The translations under genes were made by a program, and so were the position numbers. Under the pieces are notes generated by a model, which had not been told where the DNA came from, did no database searches, and was given only the letters and a program-made list of their open reading frames with translations. 64,000 nucleotides of DNA from Chamaelirium japonicum (lineage: Eukaryota; Streptophyta; Magnoliopsida; Liliales; Melanthiaceae): the NCBI GenBank assembly GCA_947650365.1, contig CANTAL010000141.1, positions 62,001 to 126,000 of the forward strand, written 5' to 3'. Within the stretch, counting starts at the first letter, position 1. Each line of letters starts with the position of its first letter. Below are positions 1-12,687 of the stretch, in pieces.

Positions 1-50
1 TGGATCGTGCGAATGAATTAGAATGGAGCGTACGAATGAAATAGAATGGA
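1..50 (-). repeat. Satellite block 1, reverse, truncated by window edge
   Basis: About two reverse units, ending in the type-1 strand-switch junction GAATGGATTCGCACGAATG that recurs at six other places. The block continues outside the window. Confidence 0.9.
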
Positions 51-1609
51 TTCGCACGAATGTATCCATTGTAATTCATTCGTATGATCCATTCTAACTC
101 ATTCGTACAATCCTTTCTAATTCATTCGCACGATCCATTCGCATTCACTCAAACGACCCATTCTAATTCATAAGTACGATCCATTCTAATTCATTCAAAC
201 GATCCATTCTAATTCAATCGTATGATCCATTCTAATTCATTCGCACGAATGTATCCATTCTAATTCATTCATACGATCCATTCTAATTCATTTGTACGAA
301 TGTATCCATTCTAATTCATTCGTACGATCCATTCTAATTCATTTGTACGAATGTATCCTTTCTAATTCATTCGTACGATCCATTCTAATTCATTCGCACA
401 ATCTATTCTAATTCATTAGTACGATCCATTCTAATTCATTCGTACGATCCATTCTAATTCACTCATACGATCCATTCTAATTCATTCGTACGATCCATTC
501 TAATTCATTCGCACAATCTATTCTAATTCATTCGTATGATCGATTCTAATTCATGCATACGATCCATTCTAATCCATTCTAATTCATTCATACGATCCAT
601 TCTATTTCATTCGTACGATCCATTCTTACTCATTCGTACGATCCATTCTAATTCATTTGCACGAAGGTATCCATTCTAATTCATTCGTACTATCCATTCT
701 AATTCCTTCGTACGATCCATTCTAATTCCTTCGTACAATCCATTCTAATTCATTCGTACGATCCATTCTAATTCATTCGTACGATCCATTCTAATTCCTT
801 CGTATGATCCATTCTAATTCATTCGTACGGTATGATTCATTCTAATTCATTCGTACGATTCATTCTAATTCAATCCATTCTAATTCATTCGTACGATCCA
901 TTCTAATTCATTCGTACGATCCATTCTAATTCATTCGCACGATCCATTCTAATTCATTCATACGATCCATTCTAATTCATTCGTACGATCCATTCTAATT
1001 CATTCACACGAATGTATCCATTCTAATTCATTCGTACGATCAATTCTAATTCATACGATCCATTCTAATTCATTCGCACAATCTATTCTAATTCATTCGT
1101 ACGATCCATTCTAAATCATTCGCACGAATGTATCCATTCTAATTCATTCGTACGATCCATTCTAATTCATTCATACGATCCATTCTATTTCATTCGCATG
1201 AATGTATCCATTCTAATTCATTCGTACGATCCATTCTAATTCATTCGCACAATCTATTCTAATTCATTCATATGATCCATCCTAATTCATTCGCACGAAT
1301 GTATCCATTCTAATTCATTCGTACAATCCATTCTATTTCATTCGTACGATCCATTCTTACTCATTCGTACGATCCATTCGTCGATCCATTCTAATTCATT
1401 CGTACGATCCATTCTAATTCATTCGCACAATCTATTCTAATTCATTCGTACGATTCATTCTAATTCATTCGCACGATCCATTCTAATTCATTCGTTTGAT
1501 CCATTCTAATTCATTCGTACGATCCATTCAAATTCATTCGCATCATCCATTCTAATTCATGCATACGATCCAATCTAATTCATTCATACGATCCATTCTA
1601 ATTCATTCG
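51..1609 (+). repeat. Satellite block 2, forward
   Basis: Opens with a 28-bp unit straight after the type-1 junction. It carries the E landmark GCACGAAGGTATCC (659-672) and the F landmark CGTACGGTATGATTC (824-838), followed by 15-bp short units. Bases 601-940 match 60,301-60,640 at an exact offset of 59,700 with only a few differences. The right edge is a palindromic switch around TTCATTCGTATGAATGAA. Confidence 0.93.
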
Positions 1610-3034
1610 TATGAATGAAATAGAATGGATCATACGAATGAAATAGAATGGATCGTACGAAGGAATTAGAATGGATCGTATGAATGAATTAGAGTGGATA
1701 CATTCGTGCGAATGAATTCGAATAGATCGTGCGAATGAATTAGAATGGATTGTACGAATGAATTAGAATGGATCGTACGAATGAAATAGAATGGATCGTA
1801 CGAATGAATTAGAATGGATACATTCGTGCAAAAGAAATAGAATGGATTGTATGAATGAATTAGAATGGATCGTGTGAATGAATTAGAATGGATCATACGA
1901 ATGAATTAGAATAGATACATTCGTGCGAATGAATTAGAATGGATCATGCGAATGAATTAGAATGGATCGTAAGAATGAATTAGAATGGATCATATGAATG
2001 AATTAGAATGGATCGTGCGAATGAATTAGAATGGATCGTGCGAATAAATTCGAATGGATCGTACGAATGAATTAGAATGGATCGTATGAATGAATTAGAT
2101 TGGATCGTATTAATGAATTAGAATGGATCGTACGAATGAATTAGAATAGATCGTACGAATGAATTAGAATGGATACGAATGGATCGTACGAATGAGTAAG
2201 AATGGATCGTACGAATGAAATAGAATGGATTGTACGAATGAATTAGAATGGATACATTCGTGCGAATGAATTAGGATGGATCATATGAATGAATTAGAAT
2301 GGATCGTACGAATGAATTAGAATGGATTGAATTAGAGTGAATCGTACGAATGAATTAGAATGAATCATACCGTACGAATGAATTAGAATGGATCATACGA
2401 AGGAATTAGAATGGATCGTACGAATGAATTAGAATGGATCGTACAAATGAATTAGAATGGATCGTACGAAGGAATTAGAATGGATCGTACGAAGGAATTA
2501 GAATGGATAGTACGAATGAATTAGAATGGATACCTTCGTGCAAATGAATTAGAATGGATCGTACGAATGAGTAAGAATGGATCGTACGAATGAAATAGAA
2601 TGGATCTTATGAATGAATTAGAATGGATCGTGCGAATGAATTAGAATGGATCGTGCGAATGAATTAGAATGGATCGTACGAATGAAATAGAATGGATTGT
2701 ACGAATGAGATAGAATGGATCGTACGAATGAATTAGAATAGATTGTGCGAATGAATTAGAATGGATCGTACGAATGAATTAGAATGGATCGTACGAATGA
2801 ATTAGAATGGATCGTATGAATGAATTAGAATGGATCGTGCGAATGAATTAGAATGGATCGTACGAATGAAATAGAATGGATACATTCGTGCGAATGAATT
2901 AGAATGGATCATATGAATGAATTAGAATGGATCGTTTGAGTGAATGCGAATGGATCGTGCGAATGAATTAGAATGGATTGTACGAATGAATTAGAATGGA
3001 TCGTACGAATGAATTAGAATGGATATATTCGTGC
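1610..3034 (-). repeat. Satellite block 3, reverse, with partial C/D cassette
   Basis: Bases about 1,610-2,280 are the left part of the C/D cassette, collinear with 24,733-25,403 at a constant offset of 23,123. Later come F in reverse (2362) and E in reverse (2528-2541). The block ends in the type-2 junction ATTCGTGCGAATCCATTC. Confidence 0.93.
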
Positions 3035-3411
3035 GAATCCATTCTATTTCATTCGTACGATCCATTCTAATTCATTCGCATGATCCATTCTACATCATTC
3101 ATACGATCCATTCTAATTCATTCGTACGATCCATTCTAATTCATTCGTACGATCCATTCTAATTCATTCGCACAATCTATTCTAATTCATTCGTACGATC
3201 CATTCTAATTCATTCGCACGATCCATTCTAATTCATTCATACGATCCATTCTATTTCATTCGTACGATCCATTCTTACTCATTCGTACGATCCATTCTAA
3301 TTCATTTGGACGAAGGTATCCATTCTAATTCATTCGTACTATCCATTCTAATTCCTTCGTACGATCCATTCTAATTCCTTCGTACGATCCATTCTAATTC
3401 ATTCATACGAT
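3035..3411 (+). repeat. Satellite block 4, forward
   Basis: Starts at a type-2 junction. Contains an E variant (GGACGAAGGTATCC, 3308-3321), then CGTACTATCC and two CCTTCG units as in other E cassettes. It breaks off before F at ATACGATTGAGTAAGG, where orientation flips. Confidence 0.9.
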
Positions 3412-3710
3412 TGAGTAAGGATGGATTGTACGAATGAAAAAGAATAGATCGTACGAATGAATTAGAATGGATCATGCTAATGAATTAGAATTGATCGTAC
3501 GAATGAATTAGAATAGATTGTGCGAATGAATTAGAATGGATCGTATGAAAGAATTAGAGTGGATACATTCGTACAAATGAATTAGAATGAATCGTACGAA
3601 TGAATTAGAATGGATACATTCGTGCGAATGAATTAGAATGGATCATATGAATGAATTAGAATGGATCGTTTGAGTGAATGCGAATAGATCGTGCGAATGA
3701 AATAGAATGG
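3412..3710 (-). repeat. Satellite block 5, reverse
   Basis: About 300 bp of reverse units including an A5 run near 3,435. The last part (TTTGAGTGAATGCGAAT near 3,670) is shared with 11,326, 23,506, 23,626, 43,070, 60,010 and 61,540. Ends in the type-1 junction. Confidence 0.9.
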
Positions 3711-4932
3711 ATTCGCACGAATGTATCCATTCTAATTCATTCGTACTATCCATTCTAATTCATTCGTACAATCCATTCTAATTCATTCGCACGATCCATT
3801 CACATTCACTCAAACGATCCATTCTAATTCATTCATATGATCCATTCTAATTCATTCGCACGAATGTATCCATTCTAATTCATTCGTACGATCCATTCTA
3901 ATTCATTTGTACGAATATATCCACTCTAATTCATTCATACGATCCATTCTAATTCATTCGCACGAATGTATCCATTCCAATTCATTCGTACGATCCATTC
4001 TATTTCATTCGCACAATCTATTCTAATTCATTCGTACGATCAATTCTAATTCATTAGCATGATCCATTCTAATTCATTCGTACGATCTATTCTATTTCAT
4101 TCGTACAATCCATTCTTACTCAATCGTATGATCCATTCTAAACTATTCGCATAATCTATTCTAGTTCATTTATACGATCCATTCTATTTCATTCGTACGA
4201 ACCATTCTAATTCATATGATCCATTCTATTTCATTCATACGATCCATTTTAATTCATTCGCACGATCCATTCTAATTCATTCATACGATCCATTCTAATT
4301 CATTCATACGATCCATTCTAATTTCTTCGTATGATCTATTCTAATTCCTTCGTACGATCCATTCTAATTCCTTCGTACGATCCATTCAAAATCATTCACA
4401 CGAATCTATCCATTCTAATTCATTCGTACGATCCATTCTAATTCATTCGCACGATCCATTCTAATTCATTAATACGATCCAATCTAATTCATTCATACGA
4501 TCTATTCTAATTCATTCGTACAATCCATTCTAATTCATTCGTAAGATCCATTCAAATTCATTCGCACGATCCATTCTAATTCATTAATACGATCCAATTT
4601 AATTCATTCGTACGATCCATTCTAATTCATTCGTACGGTATGATTCATTCTAATTCATTCGTATGATTCATTCTAATTCAATCCATTCTAATTCATTCGT
4701 ACGATCCATTCTAATTCATTCGTACGATCCATTCTAATTCATTCGTACGATTCATTCTAATTCAATCCATTCTAATTCATTCGTACGATCCATTCTTACT
4801 CATTCGTACGATCCATTCTAATTCATTCGCACGAATGAATCCATTCTAATTCATTCGTATGATCCATTCTAATTCATTCGCATGAATGTATCCATTCTAA
4901 TTCATTCGTACGATTCATTCTATCTCATTCGT
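3711..4932 (+). repeat. Satellite block 6, forward
   Basis: Begins at a type-1 junction and first follows the same unit order as 5,811, 26,135, 27,055, 52,599 and 54,273. A diverged B cassette lies at about 4,060-4,270. F lies at 4632-4646 with 15-bp units after it. The right edge is a palindromic switch through TTCGTACGAA, centred at 4932/4933. Confidence 0.92.
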
Positions 4933-5810
4933 ACGAATGAATTAGAATGGGTCATACGAATAAATTAGAATGGATTCATTCGTGCGAATGAATTAGAATG
5001 GATCGTACGAATGAGTAAGAATGGATCGTACGAATGAATTAGAATGGATTTAATTAGAATGAATCGTACGAATGAATTAGAATGGATCGTACGAATGAAT
5101 TAGAATGGATCGTACGAATGAATTAGAATGGATTGAATTAGAATGAATCGTACGAATGAATTAGAATGAATTATACCATACGAATGAATTAGAATGGATC
5201 ATACGAAGGAATTAGAATGGATCGTACGAATGAATTAGAATAGATCGTACGAATGAATTAGAATGGATCGTACGAAGGAATTAGAATGGGTCGTACGAAG
5301 GAATTAGAATGGATAGTACGAATGAATTAGAATGGATACCTTCGTGCAAATGAATTAGAATGGATCGTACGAATGAGTAAGAATGGATCGTACGAATGAA
5401 ATAGAATGGATCGTATGAATGAATTAGAATGGATCGTGCGAATGAATTAGAATGGATCGTACGAATGAATTAGAATAGATCGTGCGAATGAATTAGAATG
5501 GATCGTACGAATGAATTAGAATGGATCGTATGAATGAATTAGATTGGATCGTATTAATGAATTAGAATGGATCGTACGAATGAAATAGAATGGATTGTAC
5601 GAATGAATTAGAATGGATACATTCGTGCGAAAGAATTAGGATGGTTCGTATGAATGAATTAGAATAGATTGTGTGAATGAATTAGAATGGATCGTACGAA
5701 TGAATTAGAATGGATACATTCATGCGAATGAATTAGAATGGATCGTACGAATGAAATAGAATGGATCGTGCGAATGAATTAGAATGGATCGTACGAATGA
5801 AATAGAATGG
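4933..5810 (-). repeat. Satellite block 7, reverse
   Basis: Contains 15-bp units near 5,050 and 5,130, a degenerate F (about 5168, ATTATACCATACG) and E in reverse (5334-5347). Ends in the type-1 junction GAATGGATTCGCACG at 5811. Confidence 0.92.
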
Positions 5811-6158
5811 ATTCGCACGAATGTATCCATTCTAATTCATTCGTACGATCCATTCTAATTAATTCGTACAATCCATTCTAATTCATTCGCACGATCCATT
5901 CGCATTCACTCAAACGATCCATTCTAATTCATTCATATGATCCATTCTAATTCATTCGCACGAATGTATCCATTCTAATTCATTCGTACGATCCATTCTA
6001 ATTCATTTGTACGAATGTATCCACTCTAATTCATTCATACGATCCATTCTAATTCATTCGCACGAATGTATCCATTCCAATTCATTCGTACGATCCATTC
6101 TAATTCATTCGCACAATCTATTCTAATTCATTCGTACGATCAATTCTAATTCATTAGC

Positions 6159-6398
6159 ATGATCAATTCTAATTCATTCGTACGATCTATTCTTTTTCAT
6201 TCGTACAATCCATTCTTACTCAATCGTATGATGCATTCTAATCCATTCGCACAATCTATTCTAATTCATTCGTACGATCCATTCTATTTCATTCGTACGA
6301 TCCATTCTAATTCATACGATCCATTCTATTTCATTCATACGATCCATTTTAATTCATTTACACGATCCATTCTAATTCATTCATACGATCCATTCTAA
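6159..6398 (+). repeat. B cassette, forward copy
   Basis: 240 bp with fixed order: CTTACTCAATCGTATG, then AATCCATTCGCAC, a 19-bp unit (AATTCATACGATCC) and CCATTTTAATTC. Open for 79 codons, but with satellite-only translation. Confidence 0.9.
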
Positions 6399-6741
6399 TT
6401 CATTCGTACGATCCATTCTAATTTCTTCGTATGATCTATTCTAATTCCTTCGTACGATCCATTCTAATTCCTTCGTACGATCCATTCAAATTCATTCGCA
6501 CGAATCTATCCATTCTAATTCATTCGTACGATCCATTCTAATTCATTCGCACGATCCATTCTAATTCATTAATACGATCCAATCTAATTCATTCATACGA
6601 TCTATTCTAATTCATTCGCACGAATATATCCTTTCTAATTCATTCGTACGATGCATTCTAATTCATTCGCACAATCTATTCTAATTCATTAGTACGATCC
6701 ATTCTAATTCATTCGTACGATCCATTCTAATTCATTAGCAC

Positions 6742-7136
6742 GATCCAAATTCATTTATCCGTACGATCTATTCTATTTCATTCGTACGATCCATTCTTAT
6801 CGCACGATCCATTCTAATTCATTCGCACGATCCATTCTCCATTCTAATTCCTTCGTACGATCCATTCTAATTCCTTCGTATCCATTCTAATTACTCAAAC
6901 GATCTATTCTAATTCATTCATACGGTCCATTCTAATTCATTCGCATGAATGTATCCATTCTAATTCATTCGTACGATCCATTCTAATTCATTCGCACAAT
7001 CTATTCTAATTTATTCATACGATCCATCCTAATTCATTCGCACGAATGTATCCGTTCTAATTCATTCGTACAATCCATTCTATTTCATTCGTACGATCCA
7101 TTCTTACTCATTCGTACGATCCATTCGTATCCATTC
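6742..7136 (+). repeat. D cassette in forward orientation
   Basis: D followed by CTTATCGCACG, CCATTCTCCATTC and finally CCATTCGTATCCATTC (7121-7136): the exact mirror of the 14.3-14.7-kb arrangement, with the same spacing to about 1 bp. Confidence 0.9.
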
Positions 7137-7231
7137 TAATTCATTCGTACGATCTATTCTAATTCATTCGTACGATCCGTTCTAATTCATTAATACGATC
7201 CAATCTAATTCATTCATACGATCCATTCTAA

Positions 7232-7997
7232 TTAGAATAGATCATACGAAGAAATTAGAATGGATCGTACGAATGAATTAGAATGGATCGTATGAATGAA
7301 TTAGAATGGATCGTGCGAATGAATTAAAATGGATCGTATGAATGAAATAGAATGGATTGTATGAATTAGAATGGATCGTACGAATGAAATAGAATGGATC
7401 GTACGAATGAATTAGAATAGATTTTGCGAATGGATTAGAATGGATCATACGATTGAGTAAGAATGGATTGTACGAATGAAATAGAATAGATCGTACGAAT
7501 GAACTAGAATGGATCATGCTAATGAATTAGAATTGATCGTACGAATGAATTTGAATAGATTGTGCGGATGAATTAAAATAGATCGTATAAATGAATTAGA
7601 ATGGATCGTATGAATGAATTAGAATGGATCGTGCGAATGAATTAAAATGGATCGTATGAATGAAATAGAATGGATCGTATAAATTAGAATGGATTGTACG
7701 AATGAAATAGAATGGATCGTACGAATGAATTAGAATAGATTGTGCGAATGGATTAGAATGGATCATACGATTGAGTAAGAATGGATTGTACGAATTAAAT
7801 AGAATAGATCGTACGAATGAATTAGAATGGATCGTATGAATGAATTAGAATGGATCGTGCGAATGAATTAGAATGGATCGTACGAATGAATTAGAATGGA
7901 TCGTATGAATGAATTAGAATGGATCGTAGTAATGAATTAGAATGGATCCTACGAATGAATTAGAATAGATTGTGCGAATGAATTAGAATGGATCTGG
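7232..7997 (-). repeat. Satellite block 9, reverse, two B cassettes in tandem
   Basis: A B cassette (7278-7517) is followed by a second diverged B copy at about 7,570-7,800, recognisable by the GAATGGATTAG and CATACGATTGAGTAAG units. Ends in the type-4 junction GAATGGATCTGGATCGTG, shared with 31,451 and 43,675. Confidence 0.92.
7278..7517 (-). repeat. B cassette, reverse copy
   Basis: Mirror of the 6,159 copy with the same unit order, about 1.1 kb away on the opposite strand. The two could pair as a hairpin. Confidence 0.9.
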
Positions 7998-9583
7998 ATC
8001 GTGTATCCATTCTAATTCATTCGTACGACCTATTCTAATTCATTCGCACGATCTATTCTAATTCATTCGCACAACTATTCTAATTCATTCGTACGATCCA
8101 TTCTAATTCATTCGCACGATCCATTCTAATTCATTCATACGATCTATTCTATTTCATTCGTACGATCCATTCTTACTCATTCGTACGATCCATTCTAATA
8201 CATTTGCACGAAGGTATCCATTCTAATTCATTCGTACTATCCATTCTAATTCCTTCGTACGATCCATTCTAATTTCTTCGTACGATCCATTCTAATTCAT
8301 TCGTACGATCCATTCTAATTCATTCGTACGATCCATTCTAATTCCTTCGTATGATCCATTCAAATTCATTCGCACGAATCTATCCATTCTAATTCATTCG
8401 TACGATCCATTCTAATTCATTCGCACGATCCATTCTAATTCATTAATACGATCCAATCTAATTCATTCATACGATCCATTCTAATTTATTCGCACGAATG
8501 TATCCATTCCAATTCATTCGTACGATCCATTCTAATTCATTCATACGATCCAATCTAATTCATTCATATGATCCATTCTAATTCATTCGTACGATCTATT
8601 CTATTTCATTCATACGATCCATTCTAATTCGTTTGTACGATCCTTTCTAATTCCTTCGTACGATTCATTCTATTTCATTCGTATGACCCATTCTAATTCA
8701 TAAGTACGATCCATTCTAATTCATTCAAACGATCCATTCTAATTCATTCGTACGATCCATTCTAATTCATTCGCACGATCCATTCTAATTCATTCATACG
8801 ATCCAATCTAATTCATTCATACGATCCATTCTAATTCATTCGCACGAATGTATCCATTCTAATTCATTCGCACGATCCATTCTAATTCATTCATACAATC
8901 CATTCTATTTCATTCGTACGATCCATTCTTACTCATTCGTACGATCCATTCTAATTCATTTGTATGATCCATTCTAAATCCTTCGTATGATCAATTCTAA
9001 TTTATTCGTATGGTATGATTCATTCTAATTCATTCGTACGATTCATTCTAATTCAATCCATTCTAATTCATTCGTACGATCCATTCTAATTCATTCGTAC
9101 AATCCATTCTAATTCATTCGTACGATTCATTCTAATTCAATCCATTCTAATTCATTCGTACGATCCATTCTTACTCATTCGTACGATCCATTCTAATTCA
9201 TTCGCACGAATGAATCCATTCTAATTCATTCGTATGATCCATTCTAATTCATTCGCATGAATGTATCCATTCTAATTAATTCGTACGATCAATTCTATCT
9301 CATTCGTACAATCCATTCTAATTCATTCGTACGATCTATTCTAATTCATTCGTACGATCCATTCTAATTCATTCATACGATCCATTCTAATTCATTCGTA
9401 CGATGCATTCTACTTCATTCGTATGATCCATTCTAATTCATTCGCACAATCTATTCTAATACATTCGTACGATCCATTCTAATTCATTCGTACGATCCAT
9501 TCTAATTCATTCGTATGATCTATTCTATTTCATTCGTACGATCCATTCTAATTCATTCATACGATCCTTTCTAATTCCTTCGT
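7998..9583 (+). repeat. Satellite block 10, forward
   Basis: Has E at 8206-8219, a diverged F (CGTATGGTATGATTC, 9007-9021) and 15-bp units after it. Orientation flips at CCTTCGTACGAATGAA, centred at 9583/9584. Confidence 0.92.
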
Positions 9584-9657
9584 ACGAATGAACTAGAATG
9601 GATTGCATGAATGAATTAGAATAGATCTTACGAATGAATTAGAATGGATCGTACGAA
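9584..9657 (-). repeat. Satellite block 11, reverse, three units only
   Basis: One of the shortest inverted patches: about three reverse units between long forward runs. It ends GTACGAAATGTATCCATTC, fusing a reverse unit to the 28-bp forward variant. Confidence 0.9.
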
Positions 9658-10264
9658 ATGTATCCATTCTAATTCATTCGTACGATCCATTCTAATTCAT
9701 TCGTACGATCCATTCTAATTCATTCGCACGATCCATTCTAATTCATTCGCACAATCCATTCTAATTCATTCATACAATCCATTCTAATTCTTTTGCACGA
9801 ATGTATCCATTCTAATTCATTCGTACGATCCATTCTAATTCATTCGTACGATCCATTCTAATTCATTCGCACAATCCATTCTAATTCATTCACACTCATA
9901 CAATCCATTCTAATTCATTCACACGAATGTATCCGTTTTAATTCATTCGTACGATCCATTCTAATTCATTCATACGATCTATTCTAATTCTTTCGCACGA
10001 ATGTATCCATTCTAATTCATTCGTACGATCCATTCTAATTCATTCGTACGATCCATTCTAATTCATTCGCACAATCTATTCTAATTCATTCGCACGATCC
10101 ATTCTAATTTATGCATACGATCCAATCTAATTCATTCGCACGAATGTATCCATTCTAATTCATTCGCACAATCTAATTCATTCATACGATCCATTCTAAT
10201 TCATTCGTACGATCTATTCTAATTTATTCATACGATCCATTCTAATTCATACAATCTATTCTAA
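9658..10264 (+). repeat. Satellite block 12, forward
   Basis: Forward units with several 28-bp variants, including one 29-bp-type unit (ATTCACACTCATAC near 9,890). Bases from about 9,970 onward parallel 22,369 onward. Ends at the TTCTAATTAGAA switch centred at 10264/10265. Confidence 0.92.
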
Positions 10265-11424
10265 TTAGAATGGATCGTACTAATGAATTAGAATAGATTG
10301 TGCGAATGAATTAGAATGGATCGTACGAATGAATTAGAAAGGATATATTCGTGCGAATGAATTAGAATAGATCGTATGAATGAATTAGATTGGATCGTAT
10401 TAATGAATTAGAATGGATCGTGCGAATGAATTAGAATGGATCGTACGAATGAATTAGAATGGATAGATTCGTGCGAATGAATTTGAATGGATCGTACGAA
10501 GGAATTAGAATGGATCGTACGAAGGAATTAGAATAGATCATACGAAGAAATTAGAATGGATCGTACGAATGAATTAGAATAGATCTTATGAATGAATTAG
10601 AATGGATCGTGCGAATGAATTAAAATGGATCGTATGAATGAAATAGAATGGATCGTATGAATTAGAATGGATCGTACGAATGAAATAGAATGGATCGTAC
10701 GAATGAATTAGAATAGATTGTGCGAATGGATTAGAATGGATCATACGATTGAGTAAGAATGGATTGTACGAATGAAATATAATAGATCGTACGAATGAAT
10801 TAGAATGGATCATGCTAATGAATTAGAATTGATCGTACGAATGAATTAGAATAGATTGTGCGAATGAATTAGAATGGATCGTACGAATGAATTGGAATGG
10901 ATACATTCGTGCGAATGAATTAGAATGGATTGTATGAATGAATTAGAGTGGATACATTCGTACAAGTGAATTAGAATGGATCGTGCGAATGAATTAGAAT
11001 GGATTGTACGAATGAATTAGAATGGATCGTACGAATGAATTAGAATGGATACATTCGTGCGAATGAATTAGAATAGATCGTATGAATGAATTAGATTGGA
11101 TCGTATTAATGAATTAGAATGGATCGTGCGAATGAATTAGAATGGATCGTACGAATGAATTGGAATGGATACATTCGTGCGAATGAATTAGAATGGATCG
11201 TATGAATGAATTAGAGTGGATATATTCGTACAAATGAATTAGAATGGATCGTACGAATGAATTAGAATGGATACATTCGTGTGACTGAATTAGAATGGAT
11301 CATATGAATGAATTAGAATGGATTGTTTGAGTGAATGCGAATGGATCGTGCGAATGAATTAGAATGGATTGTACGAAAGAATTAGAATGGATCGTACGAA
11401 TGAATTAGAATGGATACATTTGTG
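10265..11424 (-). repeat. Satellite block 13, reverse, with B cassette
   Basis: Collinear with 22,714-23,262 at an offset of 12,449 over the first 550 bp, including the junction and the B cassette (10586-10813). Ends in the type-2 junction (ATTTGTGCGAATCCATTC). Confidence 0.93.
10586..10813 (-). repeat. B cassette, reverse copy
   Basis: Shares a 12,449-bp offset with the 23,023 copy. Short by one reading-frame segment because of a substitution (AGATCTTATG) at the left end. Confidence 0.9.
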
Positions 11425-12012
11425 CGAATCCATTCTATTTCATTCGTACGATCCATTCTAATTTATTCGCACGATCCATTCTAATTCATTCGTACGATCC
11501 AGTCTAATTCATTCGTACGATCCATTCTAATTCATTCGCACAATCTATTCTAATTCATTCGTACGATCCATTCTAATTCATTCGCACGATCCATTCTAAT
11601 TCATTCTTACGATCCATTCTATTTCATTCGTACGATCCATTCTTACTCATTCGTACGATCCATTCTAATTCATTCGCACGATCCATTCGCATTCACTCAA
11701 ACGATCCATTCTAATTCATTCATATAATCCATTCTAATTCTTTTGCACGAATGTATCCATTCTAATTCATTCGTACGATCCATTCTAAATCATTCGTATG
11801 ATCTATTCTAATTGATTCGCATAATCCATTCAAATTCATTCGCACGATCCATTCTAATTCATTCACACTCATACGATCCATTCTAATTCATTCGCACGAA
11901 TGTATCCATTCTAATTCATTCGTACGATCCATTATAATTCATTCGCACAATCTATTCTAATTCATTCATACGATCCATTCTAATTCAATCCATTCTAATT
12001 CATTCGTACATC
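11425..12012 (+). repeat. Satellite block 14, forward
   Basis: Forward units with a 29-bp unit near 11,860 and one 15-bp unit near 11,985. Flips at CGTACATCGTATGCATAAATT near 12,010, a junction not seen elsewhere in the window. Confidence 0.9.
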
Positions 12013-12687
12013 GTATGCATAAATTAGAATGGATCATGTGAATGAATTAGAATGGATCGTACGAATGAAATAGAATGGTTCGAACGAATGAATTAGAATC
12101 GATACGTGCGAATGAATTAGACTTGATCGTACGAATGAATTAGAATAGATTGTGCGAATGAATTAGAATGGATCGTACGAATGAATTGGAATGGATACAT
12201 TCGTGCGAATGAATTAGAATGGATCGTACGAATGAAATAGAATGGATCGTGCGAATGAATTAGAATGGATCATACGAATGATTTAGAATGGATCGTAAGA
12301 ATGACTTAGAATGGATCGTTCGAATGAATTAGAATAGATTGTGCGAATGAATTAGAATGGATCATACGAATGAATTAGAAAGGATACATTCGTGCGAATG
12401 AATTAGAATGGATCGTATGAGTGTGAATGAATTAGAATGGATTGTGCGAATGAATTAGAATGGATCGTACGAATGAATTAGAATGGATCGTACGACTGAA
12501 TTAGAATGGATACATTCGTGCAAAAGAATTTAGAATGGATTGTATGAATGAATTAGAATGGATTATGCGAATGAATTAGAATGGATCATGCGAATGAATT
12601 AGAATGGATCGTACGAATGAATTAGAATGGATCGTACGAATGAATTAGAATGGATCATACGAATGAATTAGAAAGGATACATTCGAA
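12013..12687 (-). repeat. Satellite block 15, reverse
   Basis: From about 12,090 it matches 31,830-32,399 at an offset near 19,736, including GTATGAGTGTGAATG (12,413). Ends in the type-5 junction AAGGATACATTCGAATTC, centred on the GAATTC at 12685-12690. Confidence 0.92.

Larger units (their letters stand above)
5811..7231 (+). repeat. Satellite block 8, forward; paired with 54,272-55,670
   Basis: Carries a B cassette (6159-6398) and landmark D GATCCAAATTCATTTATCC (6742-6760). The type-1 edge, B and D all lie exactly 48,461 bp from their counterparts at 54,272, 54,620 and 55,203; a single 23-bp unit is lost from the second copy near 55,555. The right edge is the palindrome TTCTAATTAGAA centred at 7231/7232. 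Confidence 0.93.

Noticed and set aside
6159..6398. 79-codon frames at 6159 (+), 7278 (-), 10586 (-), 23023 (-), 54620 (+) and 59548 (-) as a conserved small protein family
   Set aside because: They are copies of the B cassette in both orientations, built from the same 23-bp units as their surroundings. The frame simply avoids TAA.
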